This document shows positions 1-8,333 of a stretch of DNA of 50,095 bases, piece by piece. Position numbers and translations under genes: made by a program. The notes beneath the pieces are model-generated. The model was not told the DNA's origin and did no database searches. It was given only the letters and a program-made list of their open reading frames with translations. Source of the stretch: an uncultured Microbacteriaceae bacterium (GTDB taxonomy: Bacteria; Actinomycetota; Actinomycetes; Actinomycetales; Microbacteriaceae); the NCBI GenBank assembly GCA_937920245.1, contig CALGUV010000038.1, positions 1 to 50,095 of the forward strand, given 5' to 3'. Every line of letters starts with the position of its first letter. The stretch's first letter is position 1.

Positions 1-556
1 TACCGGTGCCACTCCAATAGATGCTGAGGTAGGCGTTTTCTTCAGTTATCGAATAGCTCGGGTAACTATCGTCTGACCATTCGTCACGAACTGGTTCGCC
101 CGTAACTCCAAACAGAATGCTCATTTTTTTCAAGATCTCTATGGGGTCTCCGACAAGTTTTCCTTGAAAAACCTGACCGTTGCCGGTTGCGTCAGTGACT
201 CCTGGCCCTGCGTTATATTCGTAGCTAATCCAGCCGGGCCAATAGACCGAGGATTCTGCCATGTCCGAGGTTCCCGCGGCACTTGAGCTCAGCTTCTGGC
301 TGCCACCCGATGCGTCTGCGACGGTGAACAACGCAGGAGGCGTCATAGCCGCCGGTAGGGTCACAGCAAGTGCCACTGCTGTAACTGCAAGAGAGACGCT
401 GCCAACCCCGACACCAAGCCTTAGTCCGCGAAAGCCGAACTGACGACGAGGCTTTCCCAGGGACGCCCCGGTGACAACGGTGTGGTCTAGCTCAGGGGCA
501 TCTCTCCCAGGATCAGCTGAGGCAATTCTTTTCTGGAGTTCAAATTCTTCGTTCAT
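1..556 (-). CDS. Membrane-anchored protein downstream of an ECF sigma factor (3' end cut by window)
   Basis: Reading the minus strand from the ATG at 554-556 gives about 185 open codons that run off the window edge, so the C-terminus is missing. The first ~45 residues are polar and charged and contain a PGRDAPELDH stretch. One hydrophobic segment follows (about residues 46-72, VGVGSVSLAVTAVALAVTLP and on), then a Ser/Gly/Ala-rich linker and an extracytoplasmic part rich in Tyr, Trp and Gly. It starts 19 bp after the stop of the ECF sigma gene and is surely co-transcribed. A single-pass protein with a short cytoplasmic N-terminus beside an ECF sigma gene is the usual arrangement of an anti-sigma factor, but I see no zinc-binding HxxxCxxC motif. 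The anti-sigma role is therefore positional inference. Confidence 0.7.
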   Translation of the reverse strand, partial: MNEEFELQKRIASADPGRDAPELDHTVVTGASLGKPRRQFGFRGLRLGVGVGSVSLAVTAVALAVTLPAAMTPPALFTVADASGGSQKLSSSAAGTSDMAESSVYWPGWISYEYNAGPGVTDATGNGQVFQGKLVGDPIEILKKMSILFGVTGEPVRDEWSDDSYPSYSITEENAYLSIYWSGTG

Positions 557-575
557 ATCAGTTATGCGTAACCAG

Positions 576-1061
576 CTACCGAATATTTTCAAGATTTAGC
601 AAACCTTTTAGTTTTTGCTTCGCCCGGGTTAGCCTTATCGCCGCCGCATTTTCGGACATTTCAAGTACTGTCGCGATTTCTGCGTTTGAAAGGCCTTCCA
701 GCGCCCACAGTGAAATAATTTCTCGCTCTGCTGGAATCAGGCCGGCAAAAGCATCGCTCAGCTCTATATCTGCCAGGGCGATTGATTCGGCTGATGGTGC
801 TGCTACTGGTTCGGCGAGCCTGGCCAGGATGCCATTGCGCCCAGATTGCTTGCGATGAAAGTTAGAGACCAGATACCGAGCTGTTTTGTAAAGCCACGGT
901 AATTCGAAGCCCTCAGGAATTTGCTCCTTCTTGCTCCACGCAATCTCAAAAAGGTCCGATGCTAGATCCTCGACTTCGCTAAACGGAACTCGCCTGGACA
1001 AATATGCGCTGATCATTGGCAACTGAGCGCGAAACACTCGGTTGAATTCCTCTGGCGACAT
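576..1061 (-). CDS. ECF-type RNA polymerase sigma factor
   Basis: This 161-residue protein has the two-domain layout of extracytoplasmic-function sigma factors. A region 2-like N-terminal half (about residues 5-75) contains DLASDLFEIAW and the WLYKTARYLVSNFHR helix that contacts the -10 element. A region 4 helix-turn-helix follows (about residues 105-155), with LIPAEREIISLWALEGLSNAEIA and then MSENAAAIRLTRAKQKLKGLL. It would direct RNA polymerase to a small regulon, often under control of a membrane partner; the gene beginning at 556 is the candidate. The ATG is preceded by GAGGAG with good spacing. The stop of tag lies 43 bp upstream on the same strand, so the gene may be read through from ogt-tag or have its own promoter in that gap. 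Confidence 0.9.
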   Translation of the reverse strand: MSPEEFNRVFRAQLPMISAYLSRRVPFSEVEDLASDLFEIAWSKKEQIPEGFELPWLYKTARYLVSNFHRKQSGRNGILARLAEPVAAPSAESIALADIELSDAFAGLIPAEREIISLWALEGLSNAEIATVLEMSENAAAIRLTRAKQKLKGLLNLENIR

Positions 1062-1104
1062 ATGGCTCCTCTAACTACTAAATGTAGTCAGTCCCCAGAT
1101 ATTT

Positions 1105-1659
1105 TCAGTTTGATAAAAAGCAATTTATCGAGTGATCTTTTACCATTCCAGTAGATTGCATAAGGGCATACATTGTCGTGGAGCCCACAAATTTTATTCC
1201 GAGCCGCTTGAGCTCTTTGCTGAGAGCATCAGACTCAGGACTCGTGGTGATCGATTCTTGAGATCTGCCAGATGACGAGGGGCTTGGGGCAAAGGACCAA
1301 AGAATTTCTGTCAGGTCCAGGGAGTTGTCCAGGATTAGCCGAGCATTATTTACGGCGGCGGATATTTTGGCTCGATTCCGGATTATGCGCGAATCAGACA
1401 TCAGCTCTTCGATCTTCGATTCGTCAAAGACTGCGACTTTTTCTAATTCGAAGTTGTCAAAAGCTTCGCGAAAGCCTTCTCTTCTCTTCAGGATGGTTAG
1501 CCAGCTTAGGCCTGCCTGAAAGCCTTCAAGTGTCATCTTTTCGAACAGGTTTCGCTGCCCCCTGAGTTCTTTACCCCACTCGTTGTCGTGGTAGTCGATG
1601 TATATCTGGTCCGCGCTTACCCAGGGGCACCTGACGAGGTCTTTGGAACCGTTGTTCAC
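1105..1659 (-). CDS. tag: DNA-3-methyladenine glycosylase I
   Basis: The 184-residue product matches the Tag family, which excises 3-methyladenine from alkylated DNA to start base-excision repair. Visible family signatures are RCPWVSADQIYIDYHDNEWG at the N-terminus (zinc ligand Cys and the YHDxEWG motif), FEKMTLEGFQAGLSWLTILKRREGFREAF (substrate pocket), a run with SRIIRNRAKISAAVNNA, and the C-terminal KFVGSTTMYALMQSTGMVKDH with the last zinc-ligand region. An internal Ser-rich insert (about residues 126-140, SPSSSGRSQESITTSPES) is longer than usual and looks disordered. The start is GTG at 1657-1659 and overlaps the ogt stop by four bases (GTGA), so translation is coupled to ogt. Confidence 0.92.
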   Translation of the reverse strand: MNNGSKDLVRCPWVSADQIYIDYHDNEWGKELRGQRNLFEKMTLEGFQAGLSWLTILKRREGFREAFDNFELEKVAVFDESKIEELMSDSRIIRNRAKISAAVNNARLILDNSLDLTEILWSFAPSPSSSGRSQESITTSPESDALSKELKRLGIKFVGSTTMYALMQSTGMVKDHSINCFLSN

Positions 1660-2153
1660 TCTTTGAACTCAATCTGCTCAAAGTCCAATAGCCAACGCTT
1701 GGTAACAAGACCCTCGCCACCGGAGTAACCGGTAATGCGTCTTTCCGAACCTAAAATCCTGTGACAACCAACCAGTAGTGGCACTGGGTTGGCACCGACG
1801 GCACCACCGACTGCTCGGACGGCCTTGGGATTTCCGACAGCTGAGGCCAACTCTGCGTAGGTTTTTTGTTCACCGAAGTCGAGCTTGGCTATTTGCGTCC
1901 AGACTGCCAGCTGGAACGCAGTTCCAGCTATGTCCAAAGGAACAGAGAAGCCCTTTCTAGAACCCGCGAAGAATTCGGAAAGCTGATCGGCCGCATCTAG
2001 AGCAAAACGGTGTGCTTTCGCCGAGTCTGAAAATTCAATTCGAACGGAACCAGGCGGCAAAATTTCTATTTGAGCAACACCGGACTGAGTTGCCCCAATG
2101 GAAATTTTTCCTACGGGGGATTTGATCAGCTTGAGCGACGATAGTTCTGTCAT
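1656..2153 (-). CDS. ogt: Methylated-DNA-[protein]-cysteine S-methyltransferase
   Basis: The 165-residue protein is a suicide alkyltransferase that moves alkyl groups from O6-alkylguanine to its own cysteine. The C-terminal half is diagnostic: FQLAVWTQIAKLDFGEQKTY, ELASAVGNPKAVRAVGGAVGANPVPLLVGCHRILG, and ITGYSGGEGLVTKRWLLDFE. The active-site cysteine is present, but the usual PCHR is GCHR here. The poorly conserved N-terminal domain is about 75 residues. It is the first gene of a coupled ogt-tag pair, which places two alkylation-damage repair activities in one transcript. An AATACT box 7 nt before the ATG hints at a leaderless transcript, but this is weak. Confidence 0.9.
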   Translation of the reverse strand: MTELSSLKLIKSPVGKISIGATQSGVAQIEILPPGSVRIEFSDSAKAHRFALDAADQLSEFFAGSRKGFSVPLDIAGTAFQLAVWTQIAKLDFGEQKTYAELASAVGNPKAVRAVGGAVGANPVPLLVGCHRILGSERRITGYSGGEGLVTKRWLLDFEQIEFKE

Positions 2154-2224
2154 GTCAAGAAGTATTGCAAAGTTTCCAGCAGACCCAGAATTTTGACTCC
2201 GGGACCTGTGGAAAAATCAAAAAA

Positions 2225-3718
2225 TTAGAGTCGCTGACCGGCCTCTATCAGAACAGATCTCAGTATTTGCTCGATCTCTTCGAATTCCTTAGGACCGCAA
2301 GTTAGGGGAGGCGCAAGCTGAATTACTGGGTCTCCTCGATCGTCAGCTCGGCAGTAGAGGCCTTGTTCGTAGAGAGCACTGTTCAAGAAACCTCGGAGAA
2401 TTTTCTCGGACTCTTCTCGAGTCAGAGACTCCTTAGTCTCCTGGTTTCGAACTAGCTCTATCGCGAAGAAGTAGCCATCGCCTCTCACGTCCCCAACGAT
2501 TGGAAGGTCCTTCAGCTTTTCAAGCGTTTTCCGGAAGATAGGAGAGTTGGTGCGAACGTTGTCGACCAGTCTTTCCTTGTCATAGATGTCCAAGTTTGCC
2601 AATGCCACTGCGCACGCGACCGGGTGGGCTGCGAAGGTGTAGCCATGAGCAAGAGTGACGGTGCCCTCGTTGAAAGGAGTGAAGTATTTTTCCTTGATGA
2701 ACAGTGCGCCGAGCGGTGCAACACCGGAGGTAATCGCCTTGGCTGTGATCATCATGTCTGGGTTTATGTCGTACCGCTGCGATCCAAACATTTCGCCGGT
2801 TCGGCCGAAGCCGGTGATGGTTTCATCAGCGACCAGGATCACGTCGTACTTGTCGCAGATTTCGCGAATGCGCTTGAAGTAGCTTTTTGGTGCCGTGAAG
2901 CATCCACCAGCATTTTGAATTGGCTCGACAAAGAAAGCCGCAACTGTATCGGGACCCTCAAACAAGATAACTTCTTCTAGGCGGTTGGCAGCCCAGAGCG
3001 CGAATTCATCCTCGGTTTTGAAGCGTGGGTCTGCTCGATACCAGTTGGTGTTCGGGATTCTGAATGTCGATGGAACAAGCGGCTCAAACATCTGCTTGAA
3101 GGCGGCAATGCCAGTTATTGAAAGCGCTCCGTGGCTTGTGCCGTGATATGCGGTCTGCCGGGAAATCACCTTGTGTTTTAGGGGCTTGCCCGTCATCTTG
3201 AAATACTGCTTGGCGATCTTCCAAGCTGATTCAACCGCTTCGCCTCCACCAGTGGTGAAAAAGATTCGGGTCATGTCCTTTGGTGCGTATGAAATCAATC
3301 TTTCGGCAAGCTCGACCGCTCTTGGATGGGCGTATGACCATAGCGGCATGAAGTCAAGCTCCATGGTTTGCTTGGCAGCAGCATCAGCCAGTTCTTGCCT
3401 GCCGTGACCAGCGTTGACCGTGAAGAGTCCGGATAATCCGTCGATGACCCTGCGGCCCTTTGAGTCAGTTAGGTAGTGACCATCGGCCTTCTGAATAATG
3501 GTCATGTCAATTTTGTTGTAGGGGCTGTGACGAGTGAAGTGCATCCAAAGGTGCTTCTTCGCACTCTTTTGAAGTGCCTTGTCTCCGACCTCTTGACCAG
3601 CTGCCATGGCGTGGACTATCGGGAAGTCGGACTTGGATGCAGTTGAAACGTGGCTTTTTTTCTTGGAACTGAACAGACCCCTTAGGGATTTAGTCTTGTT
3701 GTTCTCCTGGATTGCCAT
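2225..3718 (-). CDS. Class III (omega) aminotransferase, probably putrescine/diamine aminotransferase
   Basis: This 497-residue PLP enzyme belongs to fold-type I, class III. The PLP-phosphate-binding TTGGGEAVESAWKIA is at about residue 155, YHG follows at 191-193, the ring-contacting DE is at 298-299 in VILVADETITGFGRTG, and the Schiff-base lysine is K327 in MMITAKAITSG. Family members act on putrescine, GABA, beta-alanine or similar omega-amines with pyruvate or 2-oxoglutarate. Substrate is inferred from neighbours: an Lrp regulator 41 bp upstream on the same strand, then a divergent aminobutyraldehyde-type dehydrogenase and a putrescine/spermidine transporter. The first ~40 residues form a Lys/Ser-rich extension not usual in the family. 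It could be a mis-chosen start, but the next in-frame ATG (residue 38) would also leave the catalytic domain intact. Confidence 0.85.
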   Translation of the reverse strand: MAIQENNKTKSLRGLFSSKKKSHVSTASKSDFPIVHAMAAGQEVGDKALQKSAKKHLWMHFTRHSPYNKIDMTIIQKADGHYLTDSKGRRVIDGLSGLFTVNAGHGRQELADAAAKQTMELDFMPLWSYAHPRAVELAERLISYAPKDMTRIFFTTGGGEAVESAWKIAKQYFKMTGKPLKHKVISRQTAYHGTSHGALSITGIAAFKQMFEPLVPSTFRIPNTNWYRADPRFKTEDEFALWAANRLEEVILFEGPDTVAAFFVEPIQNAGGCFTAPKSYFKRIREICDKYDVILVADETITGFGRTGEMFGSQRYDINPDMMITAKAITSGVAPLGALFIKEKYFTPFNEGTVTLAHGYTFAAHPVACAVALANLDIYDKERLVDNVRTNSPIFRKTLEKLKDLPIVGDVRGDGYFFAIELVRNQETKESLTREESEKILRGFLNSALYEQGLYCRADDRGDPVIQLAPPLTCGPKEFEEIEQILRSVLIEAGQRL

Positions 3719-3759
3719 TTCATATCACTTCTTACCGTTTTTAGTTGGAGAGAAACTCG

Positions 3760-4233
3760 TCATCGAGTTCCCCAGTTGTAGTGCTGCTTTTCTAGTTTCA
3801 GGTAGACAAAACTTTCCGCGGAAATAACTCCGGGCAATGCTCTTATTTGCTCATTGATAAGAGCTAGCAGGGCGTCATCGTCCTCGCAGACAGCCTCAGC
3901 CATGATGTCGAAGCTTCCGGCAGTCAGGACCACGTAGTCAACGGAGGCTATCTCTGCCAGCGACTTAGCGACAATCAAAGCATCGCCGGAGCATTTGATC
4001 CCTATCATTGCTTGCCTTGAAAAACCCAAGACGAGGGGGTCGGTTACCGCGACGATCTGCATGACTTTGGCTTCGGTAAGTTTCTGGACTCGCTGCCGCA
4101 CGGCAGCTTCGGATAGCCCAACGACCTTGCCAATTTCCGCATAGGACTTCCTGCCGTCATGCTGAAGCTCTTCGACGATGAGCTTAGAAGTCTCGTCAAG
4201 TTGCGACCGGCGGGTCCTCAGTGTTTTGGACAT
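3760..4233 (-). CDS. Lrp/AsnC-family transcriptional regulator
   Basis: This 157-residue protein has the two Lrp/AsnC domains. The N-terminal winged helix-turn-helix is LDETSKLIVEELQHDGRKSYAEIGKVVGLSEAAVRQRVQKLTEAKVMQIV, and the C-terminal RAM ligand-binding domain is GIKCSGDALIVAKSLAEIASVDYVVLTAGSFDIMAEAVCEDDDALLALI. Such proteins bind DNA as dimers to hexadecamers and sense amino acids or related amines. It is divergent from the aldehyde dehydrogenase at 4391 and upstream of the aminotransferase at 3718, so it probably controls both and itself from the 157-bp gap. That gap carries three phased CGAAAT elements. The effector is unknown; putrescine, GABA or an amino acid is plausible from context. 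Confidence 0.88.
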   Translation of the reverse strand: MSKTLRTRRSQLDETSKLIVEELQHDGRKSYAEIGKVVGLSEAAVRQRVQKLTEAKVMQIVAVTDPLVLGFSRQAMIGIKCSGDALIVAKSLAEIASVDYVVLTAGSFDIMAEAVCEDDDALLALINEQIRALPGVISAESFVYLKLEKQHYNWGTR

Positions 4234-4278
4234 GTGGCCAGTATCACACTTTTTTGTCCTCCAAATGACCTTTTCCGC

Positions 4279-4338
4279 CGAAATGCCAGCAATTTGTTAC
4301 GAAATCGGTATTGTTTGGAAACTTGAGGGTCGAAATGC
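4279..4338. promoter_or_regulatory. Phased CGAAAT repeats between the Lrp gene and the dehydrogenase (candidate Lrp sites)
   Basis: CGAAATGC occurs at 4279-4286 and again at 4331-4338, with CGAAATCG at 4300-4307. The starts are 21 and 31 bp apart, close to two and three helical turns, so all three face the same side of the DNA. Lrp/AsnC proteins often bind such phased arrays in divergent promoters. The sequence pattern is seen directly; the link to the adjacent regulator is inference. Confidence 0.4.
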
Positions 4339-4390
4339 TTATTTTGGGTTTAGAGTCATGAGTGAAGAACTCAAAGAGGAGTGGTGAAGA

Positions 4391-5827
4391 GTGTCCGTAA
4401 AAAAATTACAGAACTTTATTGGTGGCAAATATCAGTCGCCTCTATCCGACAGTGTCAGCGACGTTATTGACCCGTCAACTGAGCAGGTGTATGCGCATGC
4501 TCCGGTTTCTAGCGCGGCTGATGTCGACCACGCTTATAAAGTCGCTGCGAAAGCTTTCGAAACTTGGTCGCAGACAACTCCCTCCGAACGACAGCTAGCG
4601 CTATTTAGAATTGCGGACGCACTGGAGGCAAGAGCCGAAGAAGCAGCCGATGTCGAGTCTGAAAATACCGGTAAGCCCCGAACCACATTGGTTGACTACG
4701 AAATCGGACCTTCGGTTGACCAGATTAGATTTTTTGCGGGGGCAGCCAGAAACTTGGAAGGCAGGGCCACTGCCGAATACCAGAAGGATCACACCTCTTC
4801 GATACGAAGAGAACCAATCGGCGTTATCGGACAGGTGACTCCTTGGAACTACCCGCTAAACATGGCCGTCTGGAAGTTTGCCCCGGCCATTGCAGCCGGA
4901 AACACAATTGTGCTAAAGCCGTCGGACACAACTCCAGCTTCTACTCTGCTACTTGCCGAGATTGCCAGCGAGTTTTTACCTGATGGGGTCTTCAACGTTG
5001 TTACTGGTGATCGAGACACTGGCAGGGCAATGATTGAGAACCACATACCTCAGATGGTGTCCATCACCGGTTCGGTGAGGGCAGGAATGGAGGTTGCAAA
5101 GAGCGCCTCCAGCGATCTAAAGCGCGTCCACCTTGAGCTTGGCGGTAAGGCTCCGGTCATAGTTTTTGCCGACGCCGACTTTCAGAAGGCGGCCGAGGGC
5201 ATCGTCGCTGCGGGCTTCTTCAACGCAGGTCAGGATTGCACGGCAGCAACAAGATTGCTAGTTCAGGAATCCGGATATGACGATTTCATGGCAGCACTCA
5301 TCGCCGAGGTAAAAAACAGCGCCAAGGTTGGCATGCCCAGTGAGCCGGATATTTTGTTTGGACCGGTTAATAATGCTAATCAGCTGGCTCGGGCTCAGGG
5401 TTTCATCGACAGGTTGCCTGACCACGCCAAGATAGAGACCGGAGGATCACGAATCCCCGGTAGCGGTTACTTCTTCGAGCCGACCGTGCTGTCTGGCCTA
5501 AAGCAGACCGATGAGCACATTCAGGACGAAATCTTTGGGCCAGTCATGACCGTCCAGAAGTTCAAGGATGATGCTCAAGCGTTGGAGTGGGCTAATGACA
5601 TTAGGTATGGACTGGCATCTTCGGTTTGGACAACTAATCACACGAGAGCGATGCGTTTTGCTAAGTATTTGGATTTTGGAACCGTCTGGGTAAATACCCA
5701 TATTCCATTGGCTGCTGAAATGCCGCACGGCGGCTTCAAGCACTCTGGATACGGCAAAGATCTATCGCACTACGGCTTCGAGGACTACACCAGAATCAAA
5801 CACGTAATGCACTACATAGGAGATTAA
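4391..5827 (+). CDS. Aldehyde dehydrogenase, probably gamma-aminobutyraldehyde dehydrogenase
   Basis: This is a 478-residue NAD(P)-dependent aldehyde dehydrogenase. Signatures seen are PWNYPLNMAVWKFAPAIAAGNTIVLKPSD (cofactor lysine K176), SITGSVRAG (Rossmann glycines), the general-base glutamate E249 in HLELGGKAP, and the nucleophile C283 in FNAGQDCTAATR. The WVNTHIPLAAEMPHGGFKHSGYGKD C-terminal block is typical of betaine- and aminobutyraldehyde-type members, which oxidise 4-aminobutanal from putrescine to GABA. The context (diamine aminotransferase, Lrp regulator, polyamine transporter, GabT) supports that substrate, though activity is inferred. The start is GTG at 4391, with GAGGAGTGG upstream; the gene is divergent from the Lrp gene. 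Confidence 0.85.
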   Translation: MSVKKLQNFIGGKYQSPLSDSVSDVIDPSTEQVYAHAPVSSAADVDHAYKVAAKAFETWSQTTPSERQLALFRIADALEARAEEAADVESENTGKPRTTLVDYEIGPSVDQIRFFAGAARNLEGRATAEYQKDHTSSIRREPIGVIGQVTPWNYPLNMAVWKFAPAIAAGNTIVLKPSDTTPASTLLLAEIASEFLPDGVFNVVTGDRDTGRAMIENHIPQMVSITGSVRAGMEVAKSASSDLKRVHLELGGKAPVIVFADADFQKAAEGIVAAGFFNAGQDCTAATRLLVQESGYDDFMAALIAEVKNSAKVGMPSEPDILFGPVNNANQLARAQGFIDRLPDHAKIETGGSRIPGSGYFFEPTVLSGLKQTDEHIQDEIFGPVMTVQKFKDDAQALEWANDIRYGLASSVWTTNHTRAMRFAKYLDFGTVWVNTHIPLAAEMPHGGFKHSGYGKDLSHYGFEDYTRIKHVMHYIGD

Positions 5828-5960
5828 AAGTAAAGATTAGATTTCATTGCCTCTTTTTTGGTGAATATTGTGCAAAGCTTTCAATTGCCTTTGGACCCTC
5901 AAGGAAATAGGACGTGAACAACCGATAATCGCAGGAAGCTGCGGAAACTAGGAGAATGCT

Positions 5961-7205
5961 ATGAAGCGAGGACTACCTCAAGACCCAATGCTGGCTCAGC
6001 TTGTTCAGATGGCTAGACAGCACCAAATCTCTCGAAGAACGGCTCTTGCCGGCGTCGGTGGAACCGCCGCTGCGTTGTCACTTGCTTCGTGTGCTGCCGC
6101 CGAAGAGACGGTTGTTGCGGCCACCGACCTTTCAGACAGTGAGAAAGTGCTTACCTGGCACAACTGGGCGGCTTACATGGACGAAGACGACGATGGTAAC
6201 TATCCAACATTGCTTCGTTTCCAAGAGCAGAGCGGAATCACTGTCGATTACCGCATTGAGATTGATGACAACGACACTTGGTACGCCAAGGTCAAGGACC
6301 AGTTAGAGCTTGGCCAGGACATCGGTGCCGATGTTGCCTGCCCAACGACCTGGATGGCAGCTCGCCTTCGTGGCCTTGGATACCTCCAGGCGCTGGATAA
6401 CGCAAACATGCCAAACAAAGTTGCGAACCTAGCTCCTGGCTACCAGGGAAACCCGGATGACCCGGACCGCGTTTACTCAATCCCTTGGCAAGGTGGATTT
6501 GCTGGCATTGGCTACAACAAGCAGGCCTACAAGGAAGCAACCGGCAAGGATGAGCCGGCAACCATGTCCGACCTTTGGGCCGCCGAGCTAAAGGGTCGCG
6601 TCGGGTTACTTTCCGAGATGCGCGACACTGTTGGGCTAGTTCTTTTGAGCCAGGGCATCGACATTACTTCTGCTGACAGCCTCACTGAGGATGCCTTCAA
6701 CGCAGCCCTCGAAGAGATCAAGACTCAGATTGACAGTGGACAGATCTACAACGTCCGTGGAAATAGCTATCTTGATGACCTAACAACCGGAAACATCATC
6801 GCTGCAACCGCTTGGTCCGGTGACATCACTGTCATCAACTACGAAAGCGGCACCGATGAAGACCCAGAACCATTCGGCTTTGTTTTCCCGGAATCTGGTG
6901 CGACTCTCTGGGCTGACGAATTCGTAGTGCCAATAGGGGCAACTCACAAGCGCAATGTTGAAGCGCTAATCGAGTACTACTACGACCCAGTAAACGCAGC
7001 TGAGCTTGCTCTTTGGGTTAACTACATCACTCCGGTAGTGGGAGCCAAGGAAATTGCCGCAGAAGCCGATCCAGAATTGGCAGAAAATCAGCTTATTTTC
7101 CCGAACGCTGACACTCTGGCCAAGAGCCACTCATTCCGGAGCTTGACTGGACCAGAGGAACAACGTTTCTCGGCTGCTTGGCAAAACCTTCTTCTAGGTT
7201 CCTAG
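5961..7205 (+). CDS. potD: Polyamine ABC transporter substrate-binding lipoprotein
   Basis: This 414-residue extracytoplasmic binding protein has the periplasmic-binding fold of PotD/PotF. The N-terminus has a twin-arginine motif (SRRTALAG, R25-R26), a hydrophobic stretch, and a lipobox LASC with C44 as the lipidated residue. That suggests Tat-type export of a lipoprotein. Family features after residue 60 include LTWHNWAAYM near the start of the mature part, WYAKVKDQLELGQDIGADV, SIPWQGGFAGIGYNK, and IAATAWSGDITVI. It would capture putrescine or spermidine and hand it to PotBC. The stop codon is followed directly by the GTG of potA. A 133-bp gap separates it from the dehydrogenase gene and probably holds a promoter. 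Start ATG at 5961 follows an AGGAGA element. Confidence 0.9.
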   Translation: MKRGLPQDPMLAQLVQMARQHQISRRTALAGVGGTAAALSLASCAAAEETVVAATDLSDSEKVLTWHNWAAYMDEDDDGNYPTLLRFQEQSGITVDYRIEIDDNDTWYAKVKDQLELGQDIGADVACPTTWMAARLRGLGYLQALDNANMPNKVANLAPGYQGNPDDPDRVYSIPWQGGFAGIGYNKQAYKEATGKDEPATMSDLWAAELKGRVGLLSEMRDTVGLVLLSQGIDITSADSLTEDAFNAALEEIKTQIDSGQIYNVRGNSYLDDLTTGNIIAATAWSGDITVINYESGTDEDPEPFGFVFPESGATLWADEFVVPIGATHKRNVEALIEYYYDPVNAAELALWVNYITPVVGAKEIAAEADPELAENQLIFPNADTLAKSHSFRSLTGPEEQRFSAAWQNLLLGS

Positions 7206-8333
7206 GTGGCCACTGAGTTCATAGCCAGAGGTCAAGATCTCGAGCTAAAGGGTATTCGCAAGGAGTTCCCCGGTTTTGTTGCTGTCGACAATCTCGACCT
7301 CAAGATTCCGGCCGGGGAGTTCTTTGCTCTTTTAGGTCCATCGGGCTGCGGTAAGACGACGACTCTTCGCATGATTGCGGGGCTCGAGAGCCCATCCAAG
7401 GGCGAAATCTTGCTCGGTGGTAAAGATATTGCTGGCATGAAGCCCCATGAGCGGCCCGTAAACACCGTCTTCCAAAACTATGCGCTATTTCCACACATGA
7501 GTGTTTTGGAAAATGTGGCTTTTGGAATCAGGCAGCGGAAGCTAACCGAGCCACTTGCTAAGGCTGAGAAAGCTCTTGCAATGGTGGAGCTCGAACATCT
7601 TGCACAACGCAGGCCACAGCAATTATCCGGTGGTCAACAGCAACGAGTCGCTCTTGCTCGAGCCCTCGTTAACCGACCGTCGCTACTTCTTTTAGACGAG
7701 CCACTGGGCGCCTTAGACCTAAAGCTTCGTCGTCAGATGCAGATTGAGCTCAAGGCCATTCAAATGGAAGTCGGGCTTACTTTCTTGCACGTAACTCACG
7801 ACCAGGAAGAAGCCATGGACATGGCCGATACTGTCGCAGTTATGAATCAGGGGCACATCGAACAGCTTGGTGCGCCCGAGGTTCTTTATGACCGACCTAA
7901 GACTGCCTTCGTGGCCAAATTCCTCGGTCAGTCGAACATGTTTATTGGCAAGGTCACCGAGACCAACTCCGAAACCACAAGCATTGAATACAAGGGTAAG
8001 AAAATTACCGGCTTGACCAAGAGAAGTGAAAAAGTAACTGGGGTTATCGCAATCGGAGTAAGGCCCGAAAAAACTAACTTCCACGAGACTGAGCCAGTTT
8101 CTGATCCAGGCCTAAATATTTTAGGTCCGGGTGAGATCACCGACATTCGATTCACTGGAGTTTCCAATCAGTATCAGATTGATATTCCGGGCATTGGAGT
8201 CATGACTGTTTTTGCTCAAAACGTTGGCCGTTCTCCGGTCGTGGAGCTTGGGGCGCAAGTTTATGTCAGCTGGAAAATTGAGCACAGCTTTGGGCTGTCC
8301 GATCTTCCCTCCGGAGTAGAAGAAGACAATTAA
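7206..8333 (+). CDS. potA: Polyamine ABC transporter ATP-binding protein
   Basis: This 375-residue ATPase energises the uptake system. Walker A is GPSGCGKTT (44-52), the Q-loop is VFQNYALFPHMSV, the ABC signature is QLSGGQQQR, Walker B is LLLLDEPLGALD, and the H-loop is HVTHDQEEAM. The C-terminal ~120 residues form the TOBE-type regulatory domain seen in the PotA/MalK group. It starts with GTG immediately after the potD stop (no gap) and its TAA overlaps the potB ATG by one base, so the four genes are translationally coupled. Polyamine specificity rests on the cognate PotD-like binding protein rather than on the ATPase itself. Confidence 0.93.
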   Translation: MATEFIARGQDLELKGIRKEFPGFVAVDNLDLKIPAGEFFALLGPSGCGKTTTLRMIAGLESPSKGEILLGGKDIAGMKPHERPVNTVFQNYALFPHMSVLENVAFGIRQRKLTEPLAKAEKALAMVELEHLAQRRPQQLSGGQQQRVALARALVNRPSLLLLDEPLGALDLKLRRQMQIELKAIQMEVGLTFLHVTHDQEEAMDMADTVAVMNQGHIEQLGAPEVLYDRPKTAFVAKFLGQSNMFIGKVTETNSETTSIEYKGKKITGLTKRSEKVTGVIAIGVRPEKTNFHETEPVSDPGLNILGPGEITDIRFTGVSNQYQIDIPGIGVMTVFAQNVGRSPVVELGAQVYVSWKIEHSFGLSDLPSGVEEDN

